Source: an uncultured Lachnospiraceae bacterium (GTDB lineage: Bacteria; Bacillota; Clostridia; Lachnospirales; Lachnospiraceae). Taken from it: DNA of 64,000 bases. The notes below the pieces were generated by a model. The model was not told the origin of the DNA. It saw nothing but the letters and a program-made list of their open reading frames with translations, and ran no database searches. The position numbers were made by a program, and so were the translations under genes. Shown here one piece after another: positions 34,919 to 42,487 of the stretch. The stretch spans positions 1 through 64,000 of the forward strand of contig CAJURU010000018.1 of assembly GCA_910588845.1 (NCBI GenBank). Reading direction: 5' to 3'. How positions within the stretch are numbered: the stretch's first letter is position 1; each line of letters begins with the position of its first letter.

Positions 34919-35608
34919 CTAGACTTTACGTGTTCCTCGACAGCGCGGAAAATCACTGCATCCATAAAACTCGCCGTACATCCCCTTGCGCTTCACCATC
35001 TCGGCGCCGCATTTGGGGCACCGTATCTGCGGCTGCGTTTTCTGTATCTGCTTTAAAATTTTACCTAATTCTTCATAACATTTCTGATTCATGGCACAGT
35101 CCGCCAGCGCACGGTGGGCGCCCACAGTGCTGATATGAAAATAATCCGCCACATCTGACAGCTTGTGATGAGACAGCTGTGGCAAACACTTTCTTGCCAT
35201 ATAAAGCGTGTCTATGTAATCGTTTCCTACCTCGACGCCAAAAATGCGCATAGCTGCGCGGCAAATAAAATTCAAATCAAAGGTGTGGATGTTATGCCCT
35301 ACCAAAATGTCGCTGCCTACAAACTCCAAAAATTCTCCCAGAACCTTGGCAATCTCCGGCGCTTCTGCCACCATGTCATCCGTAATATGGTTGACTTTAG
35401 AAGCTGCCGACGGAATATGCATTCCAGGATTTACCAGCGTAGAGAATTCCTCTACCACCTTGTGTTCCCGCACACGGATGCCGGAGATTTCTATAATCTC
35501 ATCGAAATCCGGGCGAACGCCTGTGGTCTCCAGATCGAAGACCACATAGTCGCTAATATATTGGTTCAAACGTTTTCCTCTGTTCTCTGTCACGGCGATT
35601 GCCCTCAT
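34919..35608 (-). CDS. DnaQ-like 3'-5' exonuclease with topoisomerase-type zinc ribbon
   Basis: 229 residues. The DEDDh exonuclease domain has YVVFDLETTG (Asp25, Glu27), the second acidic motif in LVGHNIHTFDLNF, and HRALADC near 154 for the third motif. Residues about 196-227 are a four-cysteine ribbon (RCPKCGAEMVKRKG, CSDFPRCRG) of the kind found at the C-terminus of type IA topoisomerases. It acts on single-stranded or frayed DNA, by analogy with PolC/DnaQ-type trimming nucleases. It is 45 nt upstream of topB on the same strand. The start is ATG with a weak site (AGAAGAGA). Confidence 0.85.
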   Translation of the reverse strand: MRAIAVTENRGKRLNQYISDYVVFDLETTGVRPDFDEIIEISGIRVREHKVVEEFSTLVNPGMHIPSAASKVNHITDDMVAEAPEIAKVLGEFLEFVGSDILVGHNIHTFDLNFICRAAMRIFGVEVGNDYIDTLYMARKCLPQLSHHKLSDVADYFHISTVGAHRALADCAMNQKCYEELGKILKQIQKTQPQIRCPKCGAEMVKRKGMYGEFYGCSDFPRCRGTRKV

Positions 35609-35668
35609 TTCTCTTCTGATTTCATCATTATAAAGGGCAACGAGAATATTTGCAAGTTTCTTACAACT

Positions 35669-37906
35669 TTAATTTCCGGGCAGATTCTCCGCTTCCAGCA
35701 CATAAATCCGCGACTCGAAATCGGTACAGGGTACTTTGCCCTCCGTCACTTCACCTGCCGTCGAATCCGTCGTGCAAAGACCAAGGTTCATCAGCTCGTC
35801 GCCGTAGCAGGAGGTACCGCTTTGCCTGTCCCGATAACAGAAATCCGGCTCCAAGCCCTCAAGCCGCAGCCGTGTATAGCAGCCATTGACCGTATTCAAT
35901 ACGCGATACCAGCCAACGATTGCTGTCCGCTTATCCTCACTCACTGCTATCCACGCCATTTGATTTCCCTCAAAGGGGCTTTTCAGGCGGTAAAAACTGC
36001 CAAATTGCAGAATTTCACGGTACTGTTTCATAAAGGCAATCTGCTCTTTTACTTCGGAAATCTCCTCCTTTGTCAAGCGGTTTAAATCAAGCTCATAGCC
36101 AAATGTTCCAAAATATGCTACATTTGCCCTGGTGTGAAGCGATGTGCTGCGGAAAACCTGATGGTTTGGACACATAGACACATGCGCCCCCATACTGCTG
36201 ATGGGGTAACACAGGGAAGTCCCATACTGGATTTTCATGCGCTCAACGGCGTCCGTATCATCGCTTACCCAGCCCTGGGGCGCGTAATAGAGCATCCCAG
36301 CGTCAAAACGTCCGCCGCCGCTGGCACAGGATTCAAACAAAATTTCGGGGAATTCCCGCGTCAACCGCTCATACAAATCATAAACTCCCAGGATATAACG
36401 GTGATAGACTTCCCCCTGACGCTCCGGCGGCAGGCTGGCGCTGAAACACTCCGTGATACTGCGGTTCATGTCCCACTTAATATAGGAAACTTTCGCCTCT
36501 CTGAGAATTTTTGCCATCATTTCATATAGAAAGTCTACAACTTCTTTCCTGGAAAAATCCAACACATACTGGTATCTTCCGTGAGATTTTGCCCTCTGAG
36601 GAGCAGCAAGAATCCAATCCGGGTGCAGGCGGTACAAATCAGAATCCTCATTTACCATCTCCGGCTCGAACCAAAGCCCAAATTTCATGCCCAAATCTTC
36701 GATACGCTCTGCGATACCTGTAATTCCCCGCGGAAGCCGCGTTGTATTTGCCACCCAGTCTCCCAGCCCAGCGCGGTCGCTGCTTCTCGCCCCGAACCAG
36801 CCGTCGTCAAGCACAAACAGCTCGACGCCGCACTCCTTGGCCCTCTCGGCAATCTGCACCAATTTATCCTCCGTAAAATCAAAGTAAGTCGCTTCCCAAT
36901 TGTTAATCAAGATGGGACGCGCCAGATCCCGCCATTTTCCTCTTGCCAAACGTTTCTGGTATAGCCGATGGAAGGTCTGGCTCATATCATTTAACCCTTT
37001 ATCGGTATACACCATTACCGCTTCCGGTGTCTGAAAACGCTCTCCGGGCTCCAGCCTCCAGGAAAATGTGTCGGGATGAATCCCGGCAAGCACCCGGGCA
37101 GTATGATGGGCGTCCACCTCCGCCTGCATAAGAAAATTACCGCTGTAGATCAAACTAAAACCAATCGCCTCGCCCTGACGCTCCGTAGCTGAAGGGCGTT
37201 TCAACACCAGAAACGGATTGTGCTGGTGAGAGGAATTGCCCCGCAGGCTGCCGATCGACTGTACGCCCATCACAAGCTTTCTGGTTATGACATGGCGTTC
37301 TCTCGCCCATGCCCCGGACAACTGCATCCACTCATAATCACAGTCCGGCAAATCCAGACAAAGGCTCATAGCACGTGTAAGCTGCACTGTCTCTGTACCC
37401 TCATTATGATAGCGGACACTCCGGGCAAGAATTCCGCCTCTGGCAAAAATGGTGTAACATAATTGTGCACAAATCCCTGTCACTGAATCCTTCAAATTTA
37501 CTACCAGTGTGGACGCCTCCGCCGCGTCCTCGACATAAGTTGCCGGAAGCCCTGGGAGTTTCGGTTTCCCCGCTTCTATACAGTGAGATTGATACTGAAA
37601 ATCGCAAATCCTGCTCCCGTTTCGCTGACAGATTTCCACCGCCGGGCTGCGGTAATCCCCGCTGCCAAAGCTGGGAAGCTCCTGTTTGACATGCTCCAAA
37701 GAAAATGTTCTGTCCCCCGGAAATGGGCAGGACGACATCGGACGCACGGCAAGCTCCAACATATCCGACATATTATTCCTGTCGTGAATCCTTTTTCCGA
37801 AATATAACTGCCCCAAATGGCCGTTTGGCAGCACCATCATCACATAGCTTATGTTTTCATTCCATAAATGGAACACTTTTGATTCCTCATGATAGACAAT
37901 CTTCAT
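35669..37906 (-). CDS. Alpha-galactosidase, glycoside hydrolase family 36
   Basis: Releases alpha-linked galactose from raffinose-type oligosaccharides. The 745 residues match full-length GH36: an N-terminal beta-sandwich, then a TIM barrel with the signatures NNWEATYFDFTE, FVLDDGWFG and LWFEPEMVNEDS. The nucleophile is Asp479 in YIKWDMN, and the acid/base lies in WVSDDTDA at 547-553. No signal peptide, so it acts on imported sugar. No transporter or regulator gene is adjacent. ATG has AAGGAG 9 nt upstream. It fits a gut bacterium that uses plant oligosaccharides. Confidence 0.95.
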   Translation of the reverse strand: MKIVYHEESKVFHLWNENISYVMMVLPNGHLGQLYFGKRIHDRNNMSDMLELAVRPMSSCPFPGDRTFSLEHVKQELPSFGSGDYRSPAVEICQRNGSRICDFQYQSHCIEAGKPKLPGLPATYVEDAAEASTLVVNLKDSVTGICAQLCYTIFARGGILARSVRYHNEGTETVQLTRAMSLCLDLPDCDYEWMQLSGAWARERHVITRKLVMGVQSIGSLRGNSSHQHNPFLVLKRPSATERQGEAIGFSLIYSGNFLMQAEVDAHHTARVLAGIHPDTFSWRLEPGERFQTPEAVMVYTDKGLNDMSQTFHRLYQKRLARGKWRDLARPILINNWEATYFDFTEDKLVQIAERAKECGVELFVLDDGWFGARSSDRAGLGDWVANTTRLPRGITGIAERIEDLGMKFGLWFEPEMVNEDSDLYRLHPDWILAAPQRAKSHGRYQYVLDFSRKEVVDFLYEMMAKILREAKVSYIKWDMNRSITECFSASLPPERQGEVYHRYILGVYDLYERLTREFPEILFESCASGGGRFDAGMLYYAPQGWVSDDTDAVERMKIQYGTSLCYPISSMGAHVSMCPNHQVFRSTSLHTRANVAYFGTFGYELDLNRLTKEEISEVKEQIAFMKQYREILQFGSFYRLKSPFEGNQMAWIAVSEDKRTAIVGWYRVLNTVNGCYTRLRLEGLEPDFCYRDRQSGTSCYGDELMNLGLCTTDSTAGEVTEGKVPCTDFESRIYVLEAENLPGN

Positions 37907-37949
37907 ATCCGTTTTCTCCTTCTATAACGTTTCCCGCTTTCTAAATTGC

Positions 37950-37986
37950 TTACGCGTGCCAAGGTCTTTCCTAATAAGAGAACAAA
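37950..37986. repeat. Terminator-adjacent dispersed repeat, copy C1 (partial)
   Basis: TTACGCGTGCCAAGGTC then TTTCCTAATAAGAGAACAAAG. It is the right half of the repeat, fused directly to the full copy C2 that follows, so the two are in tandem. Confidence 0.55.
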
Positions 37987-38072
37987 GTGGGAGTGCGCAT
38001 AATTATTTTTATCTTATAGGAAAGGCACTTTCACACGTTAGTGTGACAATTTCTTTCCTATAAGATAAAAAA
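37987..38072. repeat. Terminator-adjacent dispersed repeat, copy C2 (full, palindromic)
   Basis: The best-preserved copy: 19-bp perfect inverted arms (38006-38024, TTTTTATCTTATAGGAAAG, and 38053-38071) around an inner hairpin TCACAC-GTTA-GTGTGA at 38031-38046. The left flank GGGAGTGCGCATAATTA matches copy B. On the minus strand it begins in the U tract of the terminator at 38066. Confidence 0.75.
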
Positions 38073-38094
38073 GCGGCCGGCATCCCGACCACCT
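38066..38094 (-). terminator. Rho-independent terminator of the coiled-coil gene
   Basis: On the minus strand GTGGTCGG pairs with CCGGCCGC (two G-U pairs) around GATG and is followed by TTTTTT, just after the stop codon. Confidence 0.75.
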
Positions 38095-38096
38095 TT

Positions 38097-38912
38097 TTAC
38101 TGTTTCAGATCCATCTGCACAGACTGGAAATTCGTCTTAAACATCATACCGTCATTGTTGTATAAGCCTTTTCCTCTGACGCCGCCAGACGTCTGCTTCA
38201 CAACGCCTAAGTCTGATTCCGCAGCTTTACTGCTTCCACCAAACATGAATGCCTGTATTCTTTCCATCCGCCGGGTCTCTTTCTCAAATTCCGCCCGCTG
38301 CGCTTTCTTCAGCTCTGAGACATCCGCACCTCTGGCTGCATCCTGATTAATCTCGGCCTCCCGCACTCTGGCGGTTCCATCCGCGCGCGCAGCGGCGTCA
38401 GTCAGTATACCTATCTGATTTACGGTTGTCTCCGTGGAGAGGCTTTTATGCATCACGCCCGGAAGTGTCTCCCGGACATCCTCCTCCGCCTTGGAGCCTT
38501 CAACGTTCCTGCTGCTTTGTGAGCCAGGCATGCTATCCTGCTGCCGCTCGTTTACACTTTGCGCAGACTCCGTTTTCCGTTGTTCTTTCACAGCTTCCTT
38601 AGAAGCGTTTTCTTTCTGCTCTTTCTTAGCTTTTGCTGCCTTTTCTTCTTCCTGCTGCTTTTTCTGTTCTTCCAACTGCCGCCGACGGAGTTCCCGCTTC
38701 AAGTCGCTGATTTCCTGCTGGATTTTCTGCCTTCTGTCTGCTTTTTCCTCCGCAGTCATCTCCGCATTAGAAGAAAGCTCCTGCCGCTTCTTCTGAGCAG
38801 CCGTAATCTTGCCCTGAATCTCTTTGCTGACAGAATCTTCCGACGTGCTAATCTGCTCTTTCGCCGCCTGCACGGCAGTACCCGCTGCATTTACATTGCT
38901 GACCTGCATCAT
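38097..38912 (-). CDS. Hypothetical coiled-coil protein
   Basis: 271 residues with no membrane segment. Residues about 30-115 are a highly charged coiled coil rich in Glu, Lys, Gln and Arg (SDLKRELRRRQLEEQKKQQE), followed by a Ser/Asn-rich linker and a second helical segment (AQRAEFEKETRRMERIQAFM). The end, GLYNNDGMMFKTNFQSVQMD, looks conserved-like but I do not recognise it. ATG (two in tandem) follows AAAGGGGG. A sigma-28-like promoter overlaps the end of the upstream EAL gene, so a motility-linked role is possible. Function unknown. Confidence 0.75.
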   Translation of the reverse strand: MMQVSNVNAAGTAVQAAKEQISTSEDSVSKEIQGKITAAQKKRQELSSNAEMTAEEKADRRQKIQQEISDLKRELRRRQLEEQKKQQEEEKAAKAKKEQKENASKEAVKEQRKTESAQSVNERQQDSMPGSQSSRNVEGSKAEEDVRETLPGVMHKSLSTETTVNQIGILTDAAARADGTARVREAEINQDAARGADVSELKKAQRAEFEKETRRMERIQAFMFGGSSKAAESDLGVVKQTSGGVRGKGLYNNDGMMFKTNFQSVQMDLKQ

Positions 38913-38973
38913 AACTCTGACCCCCTTTCCTCTTTTATGTATTACACGAATAAAAAAGTATCTTTAACTTATT

Positions 38974-39000
38974 ATATCGGATTTAAATTGCAAATAATTA
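38974..39000 (-). promoter_or_regulatory. sigma-28-like promoter of the coiled-coil gene
   Basis: Minus strand TAAT, 15 nt, TCCGATAT. The SigD consensus of Bacillus is TAAA-N15-GCCGATAT, so 10 of 12 positions agree. It lies about 60 nt upstream of the ATG. Confidence 0.5.
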
Positions 39001-40893
39001 ACTGTTCCTTGCAATGAACTCCAAAAACTGCCGTTCCGGCAAAGGCTTGGAAAAATAATATCCCTGAATATAATTAATTCCCAACCCCTCCATCGCTTCG
39101 TACTGTTCCTTGGTCTCTATCCCTTCTGAGACAATCTCCAAATCCATCCCATGTACCATATGCATGGCGGCGTCCATCACATATTTGGCTTTGCCGTTTT
39201 CAAAATAAGCATTCGTCATATCTCTGTCAAATTTAACAATGTCTACGGGCATATCTACAATGTAATTAAGATTTGACTGCCCTGTCCCGAAATCATCAAG
39301 GGAAAACTTTACTCCATAATCCATGAGATTCTTCATATTATTTAGCAGAATTCTCTTCGCCTCCATAGACGCTGATTCCGTAATCTCCAGATTAATAAAA
39401 GAAGATGGAACGCCATATTTCTCCATAATATTAATATAATCTTCCGCCAATTGCTCATAAGAGCATTGAACGACAGACAGATTAATCTCTATGTAATGCA
39501 GCCCATACCGTTTAATGTCATGCTCTTTTACAAAACGGCATACCTTTTCAAATACCATCTCCCCCAATCTTAAGATCATGCCATTCTGCTCCGCAACGTC
39601 AATAAAAATTCCCGGCGGTACGATTTCTCCCGCTTCATCGCGGATGCGCACCAAGGCCTCCGCCGAGGTAAAGCAACGCTCTTTTGTGGAATAGATAGGC
39701 TGATAATACACTTCTATGCGATCCTTCTCCATGGCATCGAGGATTAATTGCTCCGTCTGCTTCTTATAGTACATTTCCTCCGCTTTGTCCTTATCCACAT
39801 AGATAAGCGGATTCTCGGAAAAGTCTTTACTGTTCTGTCTGATATCCCGAATCAGATAAAGCATATCCTCCACACCCTTAAATACATGGGCGTCCGGGAT
39901 ATGCACCCAATAAGGGCGGATATGGCAATTCCGCCCATTCCCCCAGCCTTCATCAAAACGCGCCGACAAGGACTGCATCCCTGCCTTTGCCTTATCTGTA
40001 TTCTCAAACACCAATAGAATCTCGTCCTCGGCATTTTTAAAGACATATACCTCCGGCAGCCCCAGAAAAAACTCTGTCATCTCCATCCTAACTCCCTGCA
40101 TCTGCCCTGGACGCATTCTTTTTTGCAATGCATTATCAAAAATGACTGCCAACACGGAAAAATTGCGGCCCTCGCTGTAGAGCTGCCTGACATACTGGAC
40201 CAACGCACCGTGATTAAACATACCAGACTGTCTGTCCAAATTTGTCTCTGGATTCTCCAGCTTTAAATACAACACAACCATACCTATAGAACAGGCGTAA
40301 CCCAACACCAACATTCCATCATAAAAATATTGCAGCATCGCCGCGCAGACCCAGATTACCATCCATGTCAATACCGCCTCGCGCCGCCTTGGATTAATCT
40401 TATTTCTTTCCTTCTTCATAAGGAAAAAGTTCACAACCAGAAAGGCAATTGCCACCCAAAATGCAACAAGGTTACTTGGACCATAAGTAACTAAAAACGT
40501 CGTCCCATCCTCGTCAAACTGGTAATAAATGGGCAAAACATAGACGAGGACAGCATCCACCGCCGTAATAACCTCATATCTGCGAACCGCCTTTTGGTAT
40601 TCCTCTTTCCCGGCATATATATCCACGCAAATATAGAGCAGGCTGCATAATGCCACGCCCACCAGCGTCACAAGGTAGCTCTTGCAGATGAAGTCTACAA
40701 ACCAGCCTGGAATCCATTCTCTTTGGTAAATTACAATTACAGAAAAAACATCCAGGATAATGCAGAACAAATTTAAACAAAAGGCTCTCATAAACGCCTT
40801 TTCCGTATTCAATCTTATTCTTTTCTGCCTTAAGTAGAAAAATAACAGGACCATCATTAAAACGATTCCACAACATTGTATTTGTATATGCAT
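38998..40893 (-). CDS. Membrane c-di-GMP phosphodiesterase (degenerate GGDEF + EAL)
   Basis: 631 residues. Residues 1 to about 220 hold seven or so membrane helices. A GGDEF-like fold follows (about 225-370) but without the GGDEF motif, so cyclase activity is unlikely. The EAL domain begins near 385 and keeps its active-site motifs: AEALVR, EINLS, EITES, SLDDFGTG, KFDRD, EGIET and QGYYFSKPLP. It should degrade c-di-GMP in response to a membrane signal. ATG has GAGGAAA upstream. A TTGTAA-17-TATAAT promoter precedes it. Confidence 0.93.
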   Translation of the reverse strand: MHIQIQCCGIVLMMVLLFFYLRQKRIRLNTEKAFMRAFCLNLFCIILDVFSVIVIYQREWIPGWFVDFICKSYLVTLVGVALCSLLYICVDIYAGKEEYQKAVRRYEVITAVDAVLVYVLPIYYQFDEDGTTFLVTYGPSNLVAFWVAIAFLVVNFFLMKKERNKINPRRREAVLTWMVIWVCAAMLQYFYDGMLVLGYACSIGMVVLYLKLENPETNLDRQSGMFNHGALVQYVRQLYSEGRNFSVLAVIFDNALQKRMRPGQMQGVRMEMTEFFLGLPEVYVFKNAEDEILLVFENTDKAKAGMQSLSARFDEGWGNGRNCHIRPYWVHIPDAHVFKGVEDMLYLIRDIRQNSKDFSENPLIYVDKDKAEEMYYKKQTEQLILDAMEKDRIEVYYQPIYSTKERCFTSAEALVRIRDEAGEIVPPGIFIDVAEQNGMILRLGEMVFEKVCRFVKEHDIKRYGLHYIEINLSVVQCSYEQLAEDYINIMEKYGVPSSFINLEITESASMEAKRILLNNMKNLMDYGVKFSLDDFGTGQSNLNYIVDMPVDIVKFDRDMTNAYFENGKAKYVMDAAMHMVHGMDLEIVSEGIETKEQYEAMEGLGINYIQGYYFSKPLPERQFLEFIARNS

Positions 40894-40929
40894 AACTTTT
40901 CCTCTTTATACCCACATTATTTTATACAA

Positions 40930-40958
40930 ATTATACAACACTTTGCACTTTTTTACAA
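40930..40958 (-). promoter_or_regulatory. sigma-A promoter of the EAL gene
   Basis: Minus strand TTGTAA, 17 nt, TATAAT, about 40 nt upstream of the ATG at 40893. Confidence 0.65.
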
Positions 40959-41093
40959 CATGTATTGTGTATAACAGCCATTTTCTGTCGGTAATATGTT
41001 ACTACTCATGTGACTTAGAAGACTGTTTCCCAAAGCAAATCCTTACAAAACTTTTCGTGAGTGTCGCAGTAATATAAATTACAAGCTACGATA

Positions 41094-41138
41094 CGTTCAA
41101 AAGGTTTGCATTGCGAAGCAATGCAAACCTTTTGAACG
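41094..41138. repeat. 45-bp perfect palindrome
   Basis: Arms of 21 bp (CGTTCAAAAGGTTTGCATTGC and its exact complement) with the loop GAA. It lies in the 367-bp gap between two divergent genes, so it is not placed to end either transcript, and no U tract follows on either strand. Confidence 0.85.
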
Positions 41139-41260
41139 AGATAATATAATTGCACGGCAACTCTGCTTTAGACAAAACGTTCTCAAATCTGTGGACAGCA
41201 TCCGGCAATCTATTTATAATTATATTATAATCAATCTAGCCCCACGGAAAGGAGTATCGT

Positions 41261-41782
41261 ATGGCAGAGTATCAACACCTGAAGCATGAATTTGCACCTG
41301 TTTTCAACAATGATTCAAAGATTCTAATTCTGGGCACCTTTCCCTCCGTGAAGTCAAGAGAACAGCAATTTTACTATGGACATCCACAGAACCGCTTCTG
41401 GAAAGTCCTTTCATATATCACAAAAGAGCCGCTTCCCACAACTATCACGGAGAAAAAGCAGCTCTTACTTTCACATAATATTGCAATTTGGGACGTCATC
41501 GCAAGCTGCGACATTATCGGCTCTTCCGACAGCAGCATCCGCAATGTCATTCCCGCCGACATCGCCGGCCTGCTTGCAAAGACTTCGATTACAGCGATCT
41601 TCGGCAACGGCAACAAGGCCTGTGAATTATTTCAAAAATATACCGCCCCAGCGCTTACCGCCCTTGCCCAGACATCCGCCATCCAAAAACTACCGAGTAC
41701 CAGCCCCGCCAATGCTGCCTGGCGGCTGGATCGACTGTGCGCCCACTGGCAAGAAAAAATAAATCCATTTTTAATACCATAA
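41261..41782 (+). CDS. DNA-deoxyinosine glycosylase (uracil-DNA glycosylase family 6)
   Basis: Removes hypoxanthine, and possibly uracil, from DNA at the start of base-excision repair. The 173-residue protein has the signature ILGTFPSVKSREQQFYYGHP followed by QNRFWKVL, and the second motif LPSTSPANA (the usual 'PSxSPAN' loop). Length fits the family. ATG has AAAGGAG about 7 nt upstream. The last 12 nt overlap the convergent cohesin-gene end. A plausible AT-rich promoter region lies at 41215-41245. Confidence 0.9.
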   Translation: MAEYQHLKHEFAPVFNNDSKILILGTFPSVKSREQQFYYGHPQNRFWKVLSYITKEPLPTTITEKKQLLLSHNIAIWDVIASCDIIGSSDSSIRNVIPADIAGLLAKTSITAIFGNGNKACELFQKYTAPALTALAQTSAIQKLPSTSPANAAWRLDRLCAHWQEKINPFLIP

Positions 41783-42487
41783 TTTCTTGCGAATCATTCT
41801 TGCCATTAACAGCGCTGAACCCAGACAGAGAATCCCCAGCGCCGCCGCATTGGAATTGTCCCCGGTACGCACAGCAGACGTACTGTTCCCCGTAGAAATC
41901 GGAAAGCTGGGCCTTATGCGGTCAATGATCCAGTCTGATTTTACCTCAAGCCGCTCCTTTTGTGAGTAAAGCTCCACAATCTCCGTCTCAACAGTAATCT
42001 CTTTTCCGCTTGCCGCATCCAGGGCTTCCCAGGTTACGGTCAGCAGATTACCTTCGCCAGCAAATTTCTCCGTACCTGCCCAGGCAAAAGCCACGACGTT
42101 CTGCCCCTCTTCCAATAATTGCTTGTTGACGTCCTCAAGCTGCCAGAGCTTCCCCGTCTGTGCGTCGGCCAGGCTGAGATATTCCTGTGGATAATGGATT
42201 TTTATTCTGCCGCTGCTGACTTGGCTGTCCTTCATAAGATTTACAGTCAATTTGACCGTCCTGCCCGTAGAAGTAAGCTGCGTAATGATCGGCTGCTGTG
42301 CCGCAGGTAAAGCCGTAGTGCCCGGATTATCTGTACCTGCCATCTGACTGCCCGCGCCCGGATTTTGCACGGCATATACCTGAGCTCTCTCCATTCTCAC
42401 CAAAAATGCAAAAAATATAATCAAGGTAAAACAAATAATGCGTCGAATTCTTTGCTTTATATTAATTTTAAAATTAACTTCCATCAT
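41771..42487 (-). CDS. Membrane-anchored cohesin-domain protein
   Basis: 238 residues. An N-terminal hydrophobic signal/anchor (RRIICFTLIIFFAFLV) leads to a Pro/Gly/Thr linker. Residues about 75-185 are a cohesin-like beta-sandwich (VKLTVNLMKDSQVSSGRIKI, then HYPQEYLSLADA and NVVAFAWAGTEKFAGEGNLL). The C-terminus is AVRTGDNSN followed by a hydrophobic helix and RKK, resembling a degenerate sortase signal or a membrane anchor. Its ATG overlaps the TAA of the subtilase gene (TAATG), so the two are translationally coupled. Cohesins bind dockerins, and the coupled subtilase carries a dockerin-like module, so this protein is probably its surface receptor. Confidence 0.78.
   Translation of the reverse strand: MMEVNFKINIKQRIRRIICFTLIIFFAFLVRMERAQVYAVQNPGAGSQMAGTDNPGTTALPAAQQPIITQLTSTGRTVKLTVNLMKDSQVSSGRIKIHYPQEYLSLADAQTGKLWQLEDVNKQLLEEGQNVVAFAWAGTEKFAGEGNLLTVTWEALDAASGKEITVETEIVELYSQKERLEVKSDWIIDRIRPSFPISTGNSTSAVRTGDNSNAAALGILCLGSALLMARMIRKKLWY

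Noticed and set aside
35165..36085. 306-codon plus-strand ORF across the exonuclease and galactosidase genes
   Set aside because: Spans two real genes on the other strand and has no coherent domain.
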